NCBI RefSeq assembly: GCF_014208105.1
Contig: NZ_JACHMQ010000001.1
Coordinates: forward strand, 7,688,001-7,752,000
DNA from: Actinomadura coerulea
GTDB taxonomy: Bacteria > Actinomycetota > Actinomycetes > Streptosporangiales > Streptosporangiaceae
DNA length: 64,000 bases
Direction of reading: 5' to 3'
The notes under the pieces are model-generated. The model did no database searches, was not told the origin of the DNA, and saw nothing but the letters and a program-made list of their open reading frames with translations. The position numbers were made by a program, and so were the translations under genes. This document shows, one piece after another, positions 19,367 through 27,800 of the stretch. Numbering within the stretch: the first letter of the stretch is position 1; each line of letters opens with the position of its first letter.

Positions 19367-19484
19367 CCTGGCCTATGGCGCGAAATGCCAGGGTGGTCGG
19401 CGCAAGATCGTATATGTCGGCCGTAGCCGGGCGGATCCGCCCGTCCTTACCGTCTCTCCGCAACCCAGTTGAGGTAGGGGAGAC

Positions 19485-21551
19485 ATGCGCGCCAAGAAGA
19501 TTCTGCTGGTGCCCGCGGCGGCGATGGGGCTGGTCGTGGGACTCGCGGCCGTCCCGGCCGCCGCGCAGCCGGGGCCCCGGGTACCGAAACCGACCGCGAA
19601 CCCCTGGCAGGCGCGGCACTGGCCGAAGACGCAGCCGTGGCAGCGGGCGCAGCCGTCCGCCCGCGCGTTCGCGGCGGGCGCCCCGCGCCCGATCGACCCC
19701 CAGAACTACGAGCTTCCCGACACGATGACCTGGGACGACTACACCGCGATCCCGGGCGCCTCGTGGGCGGACCCGGCCCGCAAGGGGTCGGTGAAGAACT
19801 TCAACGTCGCGGTCGTCCTCGCCGACTACCCGAACCAGCCGTTCGAGGTCACGCAGCCGGTGAACTCGTCCGTCTTCGGCAACCCGGTCAAGGTCGGCGA
19901 CGTGCCGCGCGCGCAGGTGGCGAAGTTCTACCAGGACTTCCTCAACAAGCCGCAGGACCTGAACCACGGCCACACCCTCCACGAGTACTGGATGGAGGAC
20001 TCCGGCGGCCGGTTCGGGGTGAACCTGACGGGGTTCGGCGCCTACCAGATGCCCTCCAAGGACCACGAGTACGGCGTGGACGGCATGCAGGGCGGGACCG
20101 GCTGCCCGGCCGGCGACACCTGCGGCCGCGACCTGCGCAAGGACGCGCGGGACGCGTGGGTCGCCGACATCGGCGAGGAGGCGGCGAACAGGTTCGACTT
20201 CGTCTTCTTCCTCAGCGCCGGGCAGGACGAGAGCTCCACCTGGCAGGAGTTCGGCGAGATGAAGTTCGGCACGAAGGAGCAGGTGCCGAACGAGTGGGGG
20301 CCCGGCGACCCGGCCCTGACGAACTGGGTGAAGACCCGGTACGTCCCCTGGACGTCCTGGCAGGCCGGCTCGACGATCTGGCCGAACGCCATCCCGGGCG
20401 TCTCCTCGACGCAGGCCGAGAGCTCCGGCATGTCGGTGTACGCCCACGAGTTCAGCCACATCCTCGGCATCGGCGACAACTACAACAACCCCTACGGCGA
20501 CCCGCCGCGCCGCTCCTACAGCGGCCCATGGGACATGCTCAGCCGCGGCACGTTCAACGGGCCCGGCGGTCCGCACAGCCGGTGGACGATCCCGGCGACG
20601 GGCGGCGGGTCCATGGGCGCGCAGCACATGCTCCGCAACAAGCTCAAGCTCGGCATGGTGAACGGCGACAACGTGCTCCAGCTCAGCCCGGAGGCGCTCG
20701 CCGCGTCCGGCATGGTCGTGGCCAACGTGACCGCCCGGTCGGTCGACCCGGGCAAGGGCGGCCTCACCGGCATCAACGTCAAGCTCGGCGCGGGCGGCGA
20801 CAAGAGCCCGAAGTGCGACACCGGCGCCGACCCGCTGTGCGACGGCGGCGGCTACGACAACTACACCCTCGAAGTCGTCGACCGGATGGGCACGGACTCA
20901 TTCACGCCCGACTCCGGCGTCCTGCTGGCCAAGACCAAGGACCAGGACCGCGCCCCGTTCATCTGGGTCGAGGACGCCAACCCGCAGGACATCGACAAGG
21001 TCGACTTCGTCCTGCCCGACGGCACCCCGAAGAAGATGACGATCGGCGACTACCGGCAGCTGTCCGACGCGCTCTACCACGCGGGGACGGACTCCGGCAG
21101 CGAGTACGAGTTCGTCGACCAGGCGAACCGGCTGCACTTCTACGTCCTGAACGTCAGGCGGGACCGCAGGGGCGTGCTGTCCTACACGGTCGCGGTCAGC
21201 TCGCTGGACGGCGCCGGGCCGCAGCGGCGCGGCGTGCGGGTCGACCCGGGCCCCGCCCGGCCGACCGGCGCGGGCTGGACCAGGTGCACGATGACGCTCA
21301 CCAACACGGGCCGGGGCGGGGACGGCCGCCATGGCTCCGACGTGTTCCGCCTCAAGGCGGCGGTGTCCGGTGACGGCTGGACCACGTGGCTGCCGAACGA
21401 GCTGGCCACCGCCCCGGCGGGCGGCCGCGCCAAGGTCGAGGTGTGGGCGAAGGCCGGTCCGGGCGCCTCCCGCCACGCGCGGCTCAGCCTGACGGGGACC
21501 TCGGAGAGCGCCCCGTCGAAGTCCGACTCGGGGACCTGCGCCCTGCGCTGA
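19485..21551 (+). CDS. Secreted M6-family (immune inhibitor A-like) metalloprotease
   Basis: A 688-residue exported zinc protease. The N-terminus is a clear Sec signal peptide (MRAKKILL plus hydrophobic core, AAA cleavage region at about 28). The peptidase domain contains HEFSH (321-325, HExxH) followed by GIGDNYNN and a SYSGPWDMLSRG segment, typical of M6. Cysteines in TGCPAGDTCGRD and KCDTGADPLC suggest disulfides outside the cell. The C-terminal region (about 560-688) looks like a beta-rich accessory domain. Probably degrades extracellular proteins. A strong hairpin follows the stop. Confidence 0.88.
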   Translation: MRAKKILLVPAAAMGLVVGLAAVPAAAQPGPRVPKPTANPWQARHWPKTQPWQRAQPSARAFAAGAPRPIDPQNYELPDTMTWDDYTAIPGASWADPARKGSVKNFNVAVVLADYPNQPFEVTQPVNSSVFGNPVKVGDVPRAQVAKFYQDFLNKPQDLNHGHTLHEYWMEDSGGRFGVNLTGFGAYQMPSKDHEYGVDGMQGGTGCPAGDTCGRDLRKDARDAWVADIGEEAANRFDFVFFLSAGQDESSTWQEFGEMKFGTKEQVPNEWGPGDPALTNWVKTRYVPWTSWQAGSTIWPNAIPGVSSTQAESSGMSVYAHEFSHILGIGDNYNNPYGDPPRRSYSGPWDMLSRGTFNGPGGPHSRWTIPATGGGSMGAQHMLRNKLKLGMVNGDNVLQLSPEALAASGMVVANVTARSVDPGKGGLTGINVKLGAGGDKSPKCDTGADPLCDGGGYDNYTLEVVDRMGTDSFTPDSGVLLAKTKDQDRAPFIWVEDANPQDIDKVDFVLPDGTPKKMTIGDYRQLSDALYHAGTDSGSEYEFVDQANRLHFYVLNVRRDRRGVLSYTVAVSSLDGAGPQRRGVRVDPGPARPTGAGWTRCTMTLTNTGRGGDGRHGSDVFRLKAAVSGDGWTTWLPNELATAPAGGRAKVEVWAKAGPGASRHARLSLTGTSESAPSKSDSGTCALR

Positions 21552-21559
21552 CCCGTCCT

Positions 21560-21593
21560 GGACGGGACGGTCTCCTCGGGGGCCGTCCCGTCC
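21560..21593 (+). terminator. Hairpin terminator after the metalloprotease gene
   Basis: Perfect 11-bp stem GGACGGGACGG / CCGTCCCGTCC with a 12-nt loop, 8 bp after the stop. There is no U-tract, as is usual for actinobacterial hairpin terminators. Confidence 0.7.
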
Positions 21594-21701
21594 GCGACGC
21601 CGGGGCCGGGTGCGGGCCGACGCCGCCGAAGTAATGGGCCCCGCAACAGAAGTTGTCCTTCCCTAGGCCATGCCGGAGTCGTCCAGGGCGACCGGCTGGG
21701 T

Positions 21702-22964
21702 ATGTGGCGCACTGTGATGATCAGGCAACGCGCAGTGACGACGGTTCGACGGCCGGGAACCGCGGCCGTCGCGGCGGGTGTCCTGGCGGCCGCCGTCCCG
21801 GGCGCCGCCCTCGCGGCGCCCGCGGCGGCGGATCCGCGGGCGATGACCGCGGCACGGGCGGCGGGGGCCGCGGCGGCGCCTCTGGACGCCCGCGACTTCG
21901 ATCTGCGGCGCGGCACGGACCGGAGCGGCACGGTCAGGGCGCTCGGCGGCGTGCTCCGCAGGACCGGCGTCGCCGCCCTGCTCCGCTCGCCCGGCCACAC
22001 CGGGCTCGGCGGCGGCTGCGGCCGGGCGGCCGGGGTCCCCGCCGGCTCGCTCGTCTACTGCTTCGACACCGCGGACAGCACCACCAGGGACTGGGTCCCG
22101 CAGGGCGTCACGTCCGTCTCGGACGCGGCGGCGGGCGAAGGATGGGCGGGCGGCGTCCGGCCGATCCTCGTCTCCTGGCACAACGGCGGCCGCGTCAGGC
22201 TCACGTTCGTCGACCCCGACCGGCGCGTCTACCGGCACGTCCTGCTCGTCGCCCCGGTGATGCGGGGCGGGCGGCCCACCTACACCGACGTCGGCGTCCA
22301 CGCGGGCGGCATCGCCTGGTACGGCGACAAACTGTACGTCGCCGACACCCGGCACGGGCTGCGCGAGTTCGACATGCGGCAGATCTTCGACCTGTCCGCG
22401 AGCCGGGCTGGCTCGACGCGCCGCCCCGACCGGATCGGGCTGCACGGCGGCACCTACTACGCCCACGGGTTCCGGTACGTGATGGCGCAGACGGGCAGCA
22501 GGCACTTCGCCCGCGGCCGGGTCGGCGGCAAGTGCAGGGGCGGCGGCCCGCTGCGGATGTCGTGGACGGCGGTCGACCGCACCACGTGGCCGCACGTCCT
22601 CATCGCGGGCGAGTACTGCCGCCCGGACTGGCCGCGGGGGCGAGTGGTCTCCTGGCCGCTGGCGTCCCTGGCCGGAGGCGGGACCGCGAGCGCCGACGGG
22701 GGAGCGCGGCTCCCGGTGGACAGGGTCCAGGGCGCGGTCAGGACGCACGGGCGGTGGTGGTTCACCCAGAGCCGCAGCGGCGAGCGCGGCCGCCTCTTCT
22801 CGACCCGCTACACCGGCACCGGCTGGGCCCCGGTGCGGCGCCGCACGATCTCCTACGGGCCGGAGGACCTGTCCTGCCACCGGGGCCTCCACCGCATCTT
22901 CACGCTCGCGGAGCACCCGGGGAGGCGAGCCCTGTGGGCGTTCCGCGCCTCCTCCTGCTCGTGA
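21702..22964 (+). CDS. Secreted protein of unknown function
   Basis: A 420-residue product with a twin-Arg/Sec-like N-terminus (RQRAVTTVRRPG then a hydrophobic Ala-rich stretch and AAPAAADP), so export is likely. The mature part has repeats of the kind GGIAWYGDKLYVADTRHGLREFDM and PHVLIAGEYC, which resemble beta-propeller blades, and scattered Cys that may form disulfides. I do not recognise the family. Three residues of uncertainty exist at the start (ATG 21702 or ATG 21717). It ends 12 bp from the convergent MFS gene. Confidence 0.7.
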   Translation: MWRTVMIRQRAVTTVRRPGTAAVAAGVLAAAVPGAALAAPAAADPRAMTAARAAGAAAAPLDARDFDLRRGTDRSGTVRALGGVLRRTGVAALLRSPGHTGLGGGCGRAAGVPAGSLVYCFDTADSTTRDWVPQGVTSVSDAAAGEGWAGGVRPILVSWHNGGRVRLTFVDPDRRVYRHVLLVAPVMRGGRPTYTDVGVHAGGIAWYGDKLYVADTRHGLREFDMRQIFDLSASRAGSTRRPDRIGLHGGTYYAHGFRYVMAQTGSRHFARGRVGGKCRGGGPLRMSWTAVDRTTWPHVLIAGEYCRPDWPRGRVVSWPLASLAGGGTASADGGARLPVDRVQGAVRTHGRWWFTQSRSGERGRLFSTRYTGTGWAPVRRRTISYGPEDLSCHRGLHRIFTLAEHPGRRALWAFRASSCS

Positions 22965-22976
22965 CCCCGGGCTTCC

Positions 22977-24191
22977 TCACGCGCTGATCGCGGACCTGGT
23001 GGGCTCCGCCTCTCCGGCGGAGCGCCGCCCGGGGCCGCCGCGCCGCCCCGTGCCGGTCACCAGGGCGCCGACCGCCACGGTGACGATCGCCGCGACGCCC
23101 AGCGCCGCCCCGATCCAGGCCGTGGACGGGTAGCCCTTCCCCGCGTCGATCGCGAGGCCGCCGAGCCACGGGCCCACCGTGATGCCGATGTTGAACGCGA
23201 CGACGTTCCCGGCCGCGACCAGCGTCGACGCGCCGTCCACCATGCCGAACGCCCGGGAGTTGAGGGTCGGGTTCGTCCCGAATCCGACGAACCCGAGGAG
23301 GAACACGAGGACCACCACGGGCAGGGGCGACCTCGCCGCCAGGGCGAGCAGCACGGAGACGACGGTGAGCCCCGCGAAGCCCGCGTACAGCGTCGGGACG
23401 CCCCACCGGTCGGCCGTCCGCCCGCCGAGCGTGATCCCGATGAGCGCCCCGGCGCCGTAGAGCGCGAGCACGCCGGGGACCCACGCCTCCGCGATGCCCG
23501 TCGTCTCCGTCAGGAAGGCGCCCAGGTAGCCGAAGACGGCGAGGAGGCCGCTCGTGGCCAGGGCCGTCGTCCCGTACAGCAGCCACAGGCCGGGGACGGC
23601 CATCGCGCGCACCTCGTCCCGCACCCGGGGCGGCGCGGCGTCCGCGCGCGCGGCGGGGATCGTCGCGGCCACCAGCGCCATCGCGGCGGCCGACATGGCC
23701 GCGACCGCCCAGAACGCCGCCCGCCAGCCGAGATGCTGCCCGACCACCGTCCCGGCGGGCAGCCCCACGATCGCCGCGACCGTGAGGCCGCCCGCGACGA
23801 CGCCCATCGCCTTCCCGCGCGCGTCGCGCGGCACGAGACTCACGGCGGTCGCCGCCGCCACCGCCCAGAACCCCGCGTAGACGAACGCGCCGACGATCCG
23901 CATCGCGAACAGCGTCCAGTACCCGGGCGTGAGCGCGCTGACCACGTGCGTCAGCGCGAACACCGCGAGGAACGCCAGCATCGCCCGCCGGTGCGGCCAG
24001 CGCAGCGTCAGGACGGCGAGCGGCGGCGCCCCGGCCAGCATCCCGATCGCGAACGCCGAGATCAGCCACCCGGCGGCCGGCACGGACACGCCGAGGTCGT
24101 GCGCCATGCCGGGCAGCAGCCCCGCCAGCATCAGCTCCGACGTGCCCTGCGCGAAGATCGCCAGTCCCAGCGCGTAGACGGCCAGTGGCAT
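22977..24191 (-). CDS. DHA1-family MFS exporter (Cmx/CmlR chloramphenicol-resistance type)
   Basis: A 404-residue transporter with 12 predicted helices. The start ATG 24191 has a strong AGGAGG 6 nt upstream and the N-terminus MPLAVYALGLAIFAQGTSELM is characteristic of the Cmx/CmrA/CmlR subfamily. Motif A-like sequence (LTLRWPHRRAM) lies between helices 2 and 3. It is 75 bp downstream of a same-strand TetR gene and shares an 11-bp upstream motif with it, suggesting efflux under TetR control. Chloramphenicol is only one known substrate of the subfamily; the real one is unknown. Confidence 0.9.
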   Translation of the reverse strand: MPLAVYALGLAIFAQGTSELMLAGLLPGMAHDLGVSVPAAGWLISAFAIGMLAGAPPLAVLTLRWPHRRAMLAFLAVFALTHVVSALTPGYWTLFAMRIVGAFVYAGFWAVAAATAVSLVPRDARGKAMGVVAGGLTVAAIVGLPAGTVVGQHLGWRAAFWAVAAMSAAAMALVAATIPAARADAAPPRVRDEVRAMAVPGLWLLYGTTALATSGLLAVFGYLGAFLTETTGIAEAWVPGVLALYGAGALIGITLGGRTADRWGVPTLYAGFAGLTVVSVLLALAARSPLPVVVLVFLLGFVGFGTNPTLNSRAFGMVDGASTLVAAGNVVAFNIGITVGPWLGGLAIDAGKGYPSTAWIGAALGVAAIVTVAVGALVTGTGRRGGPGRRSAGEAEPTRSAISA

Positions 24192-24206
24192 CGGTGTCCT
24201 CCTGTG

Positions 24207-24217
24207 TATTGGATAGA
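24207..24217. promoter_or_regulatory. Shared motif TATTGGATNGA, candidate TetR site (MFS copy)
   Basis: Reads TATTGGATAGA, 16-26 bp before the MFS start. The same motif occurs in opposite orientation upstream of the tetR gene (24871-24881). Two occurrences in the two upstream regions of one regulator/target pair suggest a common operator. Confidence 0.4.
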
Positions 24218-24266
24218 TCAGTACAAAATTCGGGCGTGAAAGAGGGCGGCTCACCGGCCGCCCCGG

Positions 24267-24842
24267 TCAGAGTGAGAGCATCGCCGTGTCCGCGATGGCC
24301 CTCAGGGTGCCCGGGTCGGCGCCGCCGCGCGCGGCCACCTGGATGCCGCTGATCGTGGAGATGACGAAGTGCGCGAGCGCGTCCGCGTCCTTGGCGGAGT
24401 CGATCTCGCCGTCGCGCATCCCGTCCTCGATCGCCGCCTTGAGCGTGGCGAACCGCCGCCGCCGGTCCCGTTCGAGCCGCTCGGCGATGTCGGGGTCGTG
24501 CGGGCCGAGTTCCACCGTCGCGTTCACGACCAGGCATCCCGACGGGTCGTCCTCGTCCGGTTCGGCGGCCCAGTCCATGACCACCCGGAGGCGCTCGCGC
24601 ACGGTGCCCTCGTCGCCCTGCAAGTGCTCGACGAGCCGGGTGGTCCGCACCTCCATGTAGTGCGTCAGCGCCTTGACGAACAGGTCGCGCTTGCTGGCGA
24701 ACGTGTTGTAGATGCTGCTGCGCCCGAGCCCGGTCGCCGCGCACAGCTCCTGTGTCGACGTCGCCTCGTAGCCGTCCGCCCAGAAGGCCCGCATGGCCGC
24801 CTCCACGGCCAGCCCCTCGTCGAACTTCCTCGGCCTTGCCAT
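24267..24842 (-). CDS. TetR/AcrR family regulator
   Basis: A 191-residue repressor with the HTH at about 8-55 (FDEGLAVEAAMRAFWADGYEATSTQEL, then GRSSIYNTFASKRDLF) and a C-terminal ligand domain of the TetR_C type found in the YxaF/LmrA group (PSGCLVVNATVELGPHDP). It lies just upstream of the Cmx-type MFS gene on the same strand. Its promoter region is embedded in the 3' end of the large conflict-system gene (39-bp gap), where a TACGGT box 6 nt before the ATG suggests a leaderless transcript. Confidence 0.9.
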   Translation of the reverse strand: MARPRKFDEGLAVEAAMRAFWADGYEATSTQELCAATGLGRSSIYNTFASKRDLFVKALTHYMEVRTTRLVEHLQGDEGTVRERLRVVMDWAAEPDEDDPSGCLVVNATVELGPHDPDIAERLERDRRRRFATLKAAIEDGMRDGEIDSAKDADALAHFVISTISGIQVAARGGADPGTLRAIADTAMLSL

Positions 24843-24848
24843 GCAGTC

Positions 24849-24854
24849 ACCGTA
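24849..24854 (-). promoter_or_regulatory. Candidate -10 box (TACGGT) of tetR, leaderless
   Basis: TANNNT hexamer with 6 nt to the ATG at 24842. Confidence 0.4.
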
Positions 24855-24870
24855 ACACGTTATGGACAGC

Positions 24871-24881
24871 TCGATCCAATA
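24871..24881. promoter_or_regulatory. Shared motif TATTGGATNGA, candidate TetR site (tetR copy)
   Basis: Reads TATTGGATCGA on the minus strand, 29-39 bp before the tetR start and just upstream of its -10 box; see the copy at 24207. Confidence 0.4.
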
Positions 24882-27800
24882 TCATCCGGCCCGGTCGCCG
24901 AGCCGGACGAGCCGCTGCCGCCCGGGATGCGCCAGCAGCGCGTCGCCCGCCTCCAAGGGGCCCTGCATCGAGGAGGGAACGTCCCAGAGCCTCGCCTCCT
25001 GGCCGCCGACGTGCTTGGTCAACAGAACGGGGGCGCCGAGTTCGCGAAGCAGGGCGACCAGGGGGTCGAGCGGCTCGCCGAAAGTGATCTGGTGCCGCGA
25101 GAGGATCAGGTGGACGCCGTGTTCGCGCATCAGGCGCAGGTCGGCGATGGCCGCGGCGAGCGGGTCGTCCCGCAGGAGCCGTTGCCGGTGGGCCACGACC
25201 AGGTAGATCTCGGGGCCGCCACCGCCGAGCAGGGAGGCCCGGGTGCTCCACACAGCCTCGGTGAGCAACCGGCCAAACTCCTCCGGCGACGAGGTGTGCC
25301 GCACGCCCGCCCGCCCCCACGCCTCCGCGCGCGCGAGGTCTTGGGGGCTCATGTGCATGTCCAGGAAGTAGATGCGCCGATCTCGCTCGGTGCCGTGTGA
25401 GACGAGCTCGTCGACGATATCGCGCACCAGCGTCGCCTTCCCGGAACCGGACGGGCCGCTGATGAGCAGATCCCGATCGACGTCGAAGTTCAGAAGCACG
25501 GCCTCTCCGGTCTCCGGATCGCTCCCGAGCCGCACGCTCCGGTTCCGCGGAGACCGGGCGGCATCCTCCGGTGGCGCGGCGTGGAAGGCGCGGGTCCACC
25601 TGAAACGGTCGGCGAGTTCCGGAACGGTCCTGAGCGCCTCCTCGACCCTCTCAGGAGCTCCGCAGAGGACGACCAGTGGGCCTTCAGGCGCCTCGGGCAG
25701 CGCGGAGAGAAGCGGGTCGAAGAACGCCCGAAATGACGCGCCGCCCGGCGGAACCGGTCTCGGGTCGTCCAAATCGAGGAAGAGGACACGGCTCTGAGCG
25801 GCGTGAAAGAGGTCCGGCCACAGTGTCGGAGAAGCGAGGGGCCACACGACCGTCATGTCGTTCGGGGAGGACGGAAGGCCGCTCGGAGACAAGACGCCGA
25901 GTTCTTTGAGCATCTCCGCGTACAGCCCCGCCGCCACCCTCATCTCCTGACTGTAGGCGCCCGGAAAGACCATGTGGCGAGTGAGGGGGGCGCCCGAGCG
26001 CACGGCCTCGGCATCTGCCTGGAGGATGTCCCGGAGGGCCGTTCGCACCGTCCCTTTGTCGGCGGGGCCGCCCTGTTGCGTCCAACGGTCGAATCCGGCC
26101 AGGCCGTCCAGGCCGGCGATCAGGGTGTTGACGGCCTCCAGGTCGGCGCCCTCCGAGGCGGTGCCCGCCGGTACGGCTGAGGAGAGTTCGCGCGTTTGCC
26201 GGACGAAGTCGTCGACGGCCGCACGAGGAGGCTCCGGCGCCACGGTGAAGCGTTGGGGGGAGCCGCCTCCGGCGAGGAGGTAGGCCGTTGGCTCGCCGTC
26301 CGGGAACTGGAGGTTCGCCTGCCCGAGAACGCGCCGCAGTTGGTCGGGCGGCAGGCGGTCCGCCGCGATGCGCCAGCCGAGGAGCGGCAGGAAGCGATCC
26401 CAGATGGTGGTGTTCTCGACGGTGGACGAGGTGAGCAGCAGCTGGACGTCGAGCGCCCTGCCTCGCTGCGCCAGTGAGATGAGCGTCTCGCCCACCTCGC
26501 GCTTGCTGAGCGGGAAGGTGAGCGACAGGTCGGCCACGACCAGCAGGCGCGGCCGCGCCTCGGGCGGCGGTGTGGACAGGGACTCGGGAAGCGGGGCGGA
26601 AGGCTCTTCGCCCGGCTGGTAGTCGTCGAAGAAGTTCCACCAGACCCGGTCGACCGAATGGGGGTCCTGGCGGTAACGCTCGTACAACTCGTCGACCGTC
26701 GATTGGCTGCCGAAATCCGAAGTCCGCGACACGTTGTGCGGCGGTGCCGCGGACCGTGCCTCCAGCTCGCCGGAAAGGAAGTCGAAGAACCGCCGGAGCC
26801 TTTCCGGCGAGCCCAGCAGCTCTTCCTTGGAGTAGTGGACGTGCGGAAGGTCGATGGGCTCTCCGAGCGGATGCTGACCCAGGCCCGCGAACACGAATTG
26901 CAGGTCATTTGGAGAGTGTCCTGCGGCGAGGGCCAGGGTGATGGCGCGAACGACCCTCTGGCGGGCCTCGGGGCTTCCGACGATCAGGCCGTGCGGAATG
27001 CCCGAGGAGAGATCGAGCGGATAGAGGTTGAGGAGATGGCCGCCCGGCCGGTAACCGATGGCCGGGCTGCGCGGCATCTCGGCGGGCAGCGCCCATGTCT
27101 CGTGCAGCATCCCGCTCGCCCCGCCCTCGTTCAAGCGCAGAACGTCGAGGTCGGGCTCGACTGTGAGCTGGGGGGGATCCACCTGCACCACGGGCTCAGC
27201 TGTCGCGGGTTCCCCGGGCCAGGGGAGGAGGCGCGCCTCCGGCCCGCGCCGCTGCATCAGCGTCAGGATCTGATCGACTGCGTCGAGTGAGATGCGTGCG
27301 GGCTCGAAGGCCGGGCGGGCCTCCTGCGCGAAGATGTGCACGGACGCGAGGTGATCGCCCATGCGGCTCGGAGAGCCCACGTTCCAGCCCGCGAACCCGG
27401 CGATGCCCGGCGGCGCGGGCGAGTCGTTCGGCGAGCAGAAGACGAACCTGATCCCTTGGGCGGGTCCCTTCTCGCAGAGCGCGGTGAGGGGATCGAGGAG
27501 TTCGGGCCGCGCGTCCAGCATGGGCCCGATGCTGTCGATGATCACGACGAGGGCGGGCAGCGGATCGAGCGGCCGGCCCCCCGCGAGGGCCGCCTGGTAC
27601 TCGTCCCAGGTGGTGACGCCGGCGGCCTGGAGGACGGTCTCGCGGCGCTTCCGCTCGGTCTCCAGGGCCTCGGGGAGTCGGCCCAGCGCAGGCGGCGTCC
27701 ACCGGGTGTGGAGGGCCATCGCGACGTGAGGAAGGATATGCACCGGGGGGAACGACGTGGCCCGGCTGTGGTCGACGAACGCGAAGTTGACGATGTTCGG

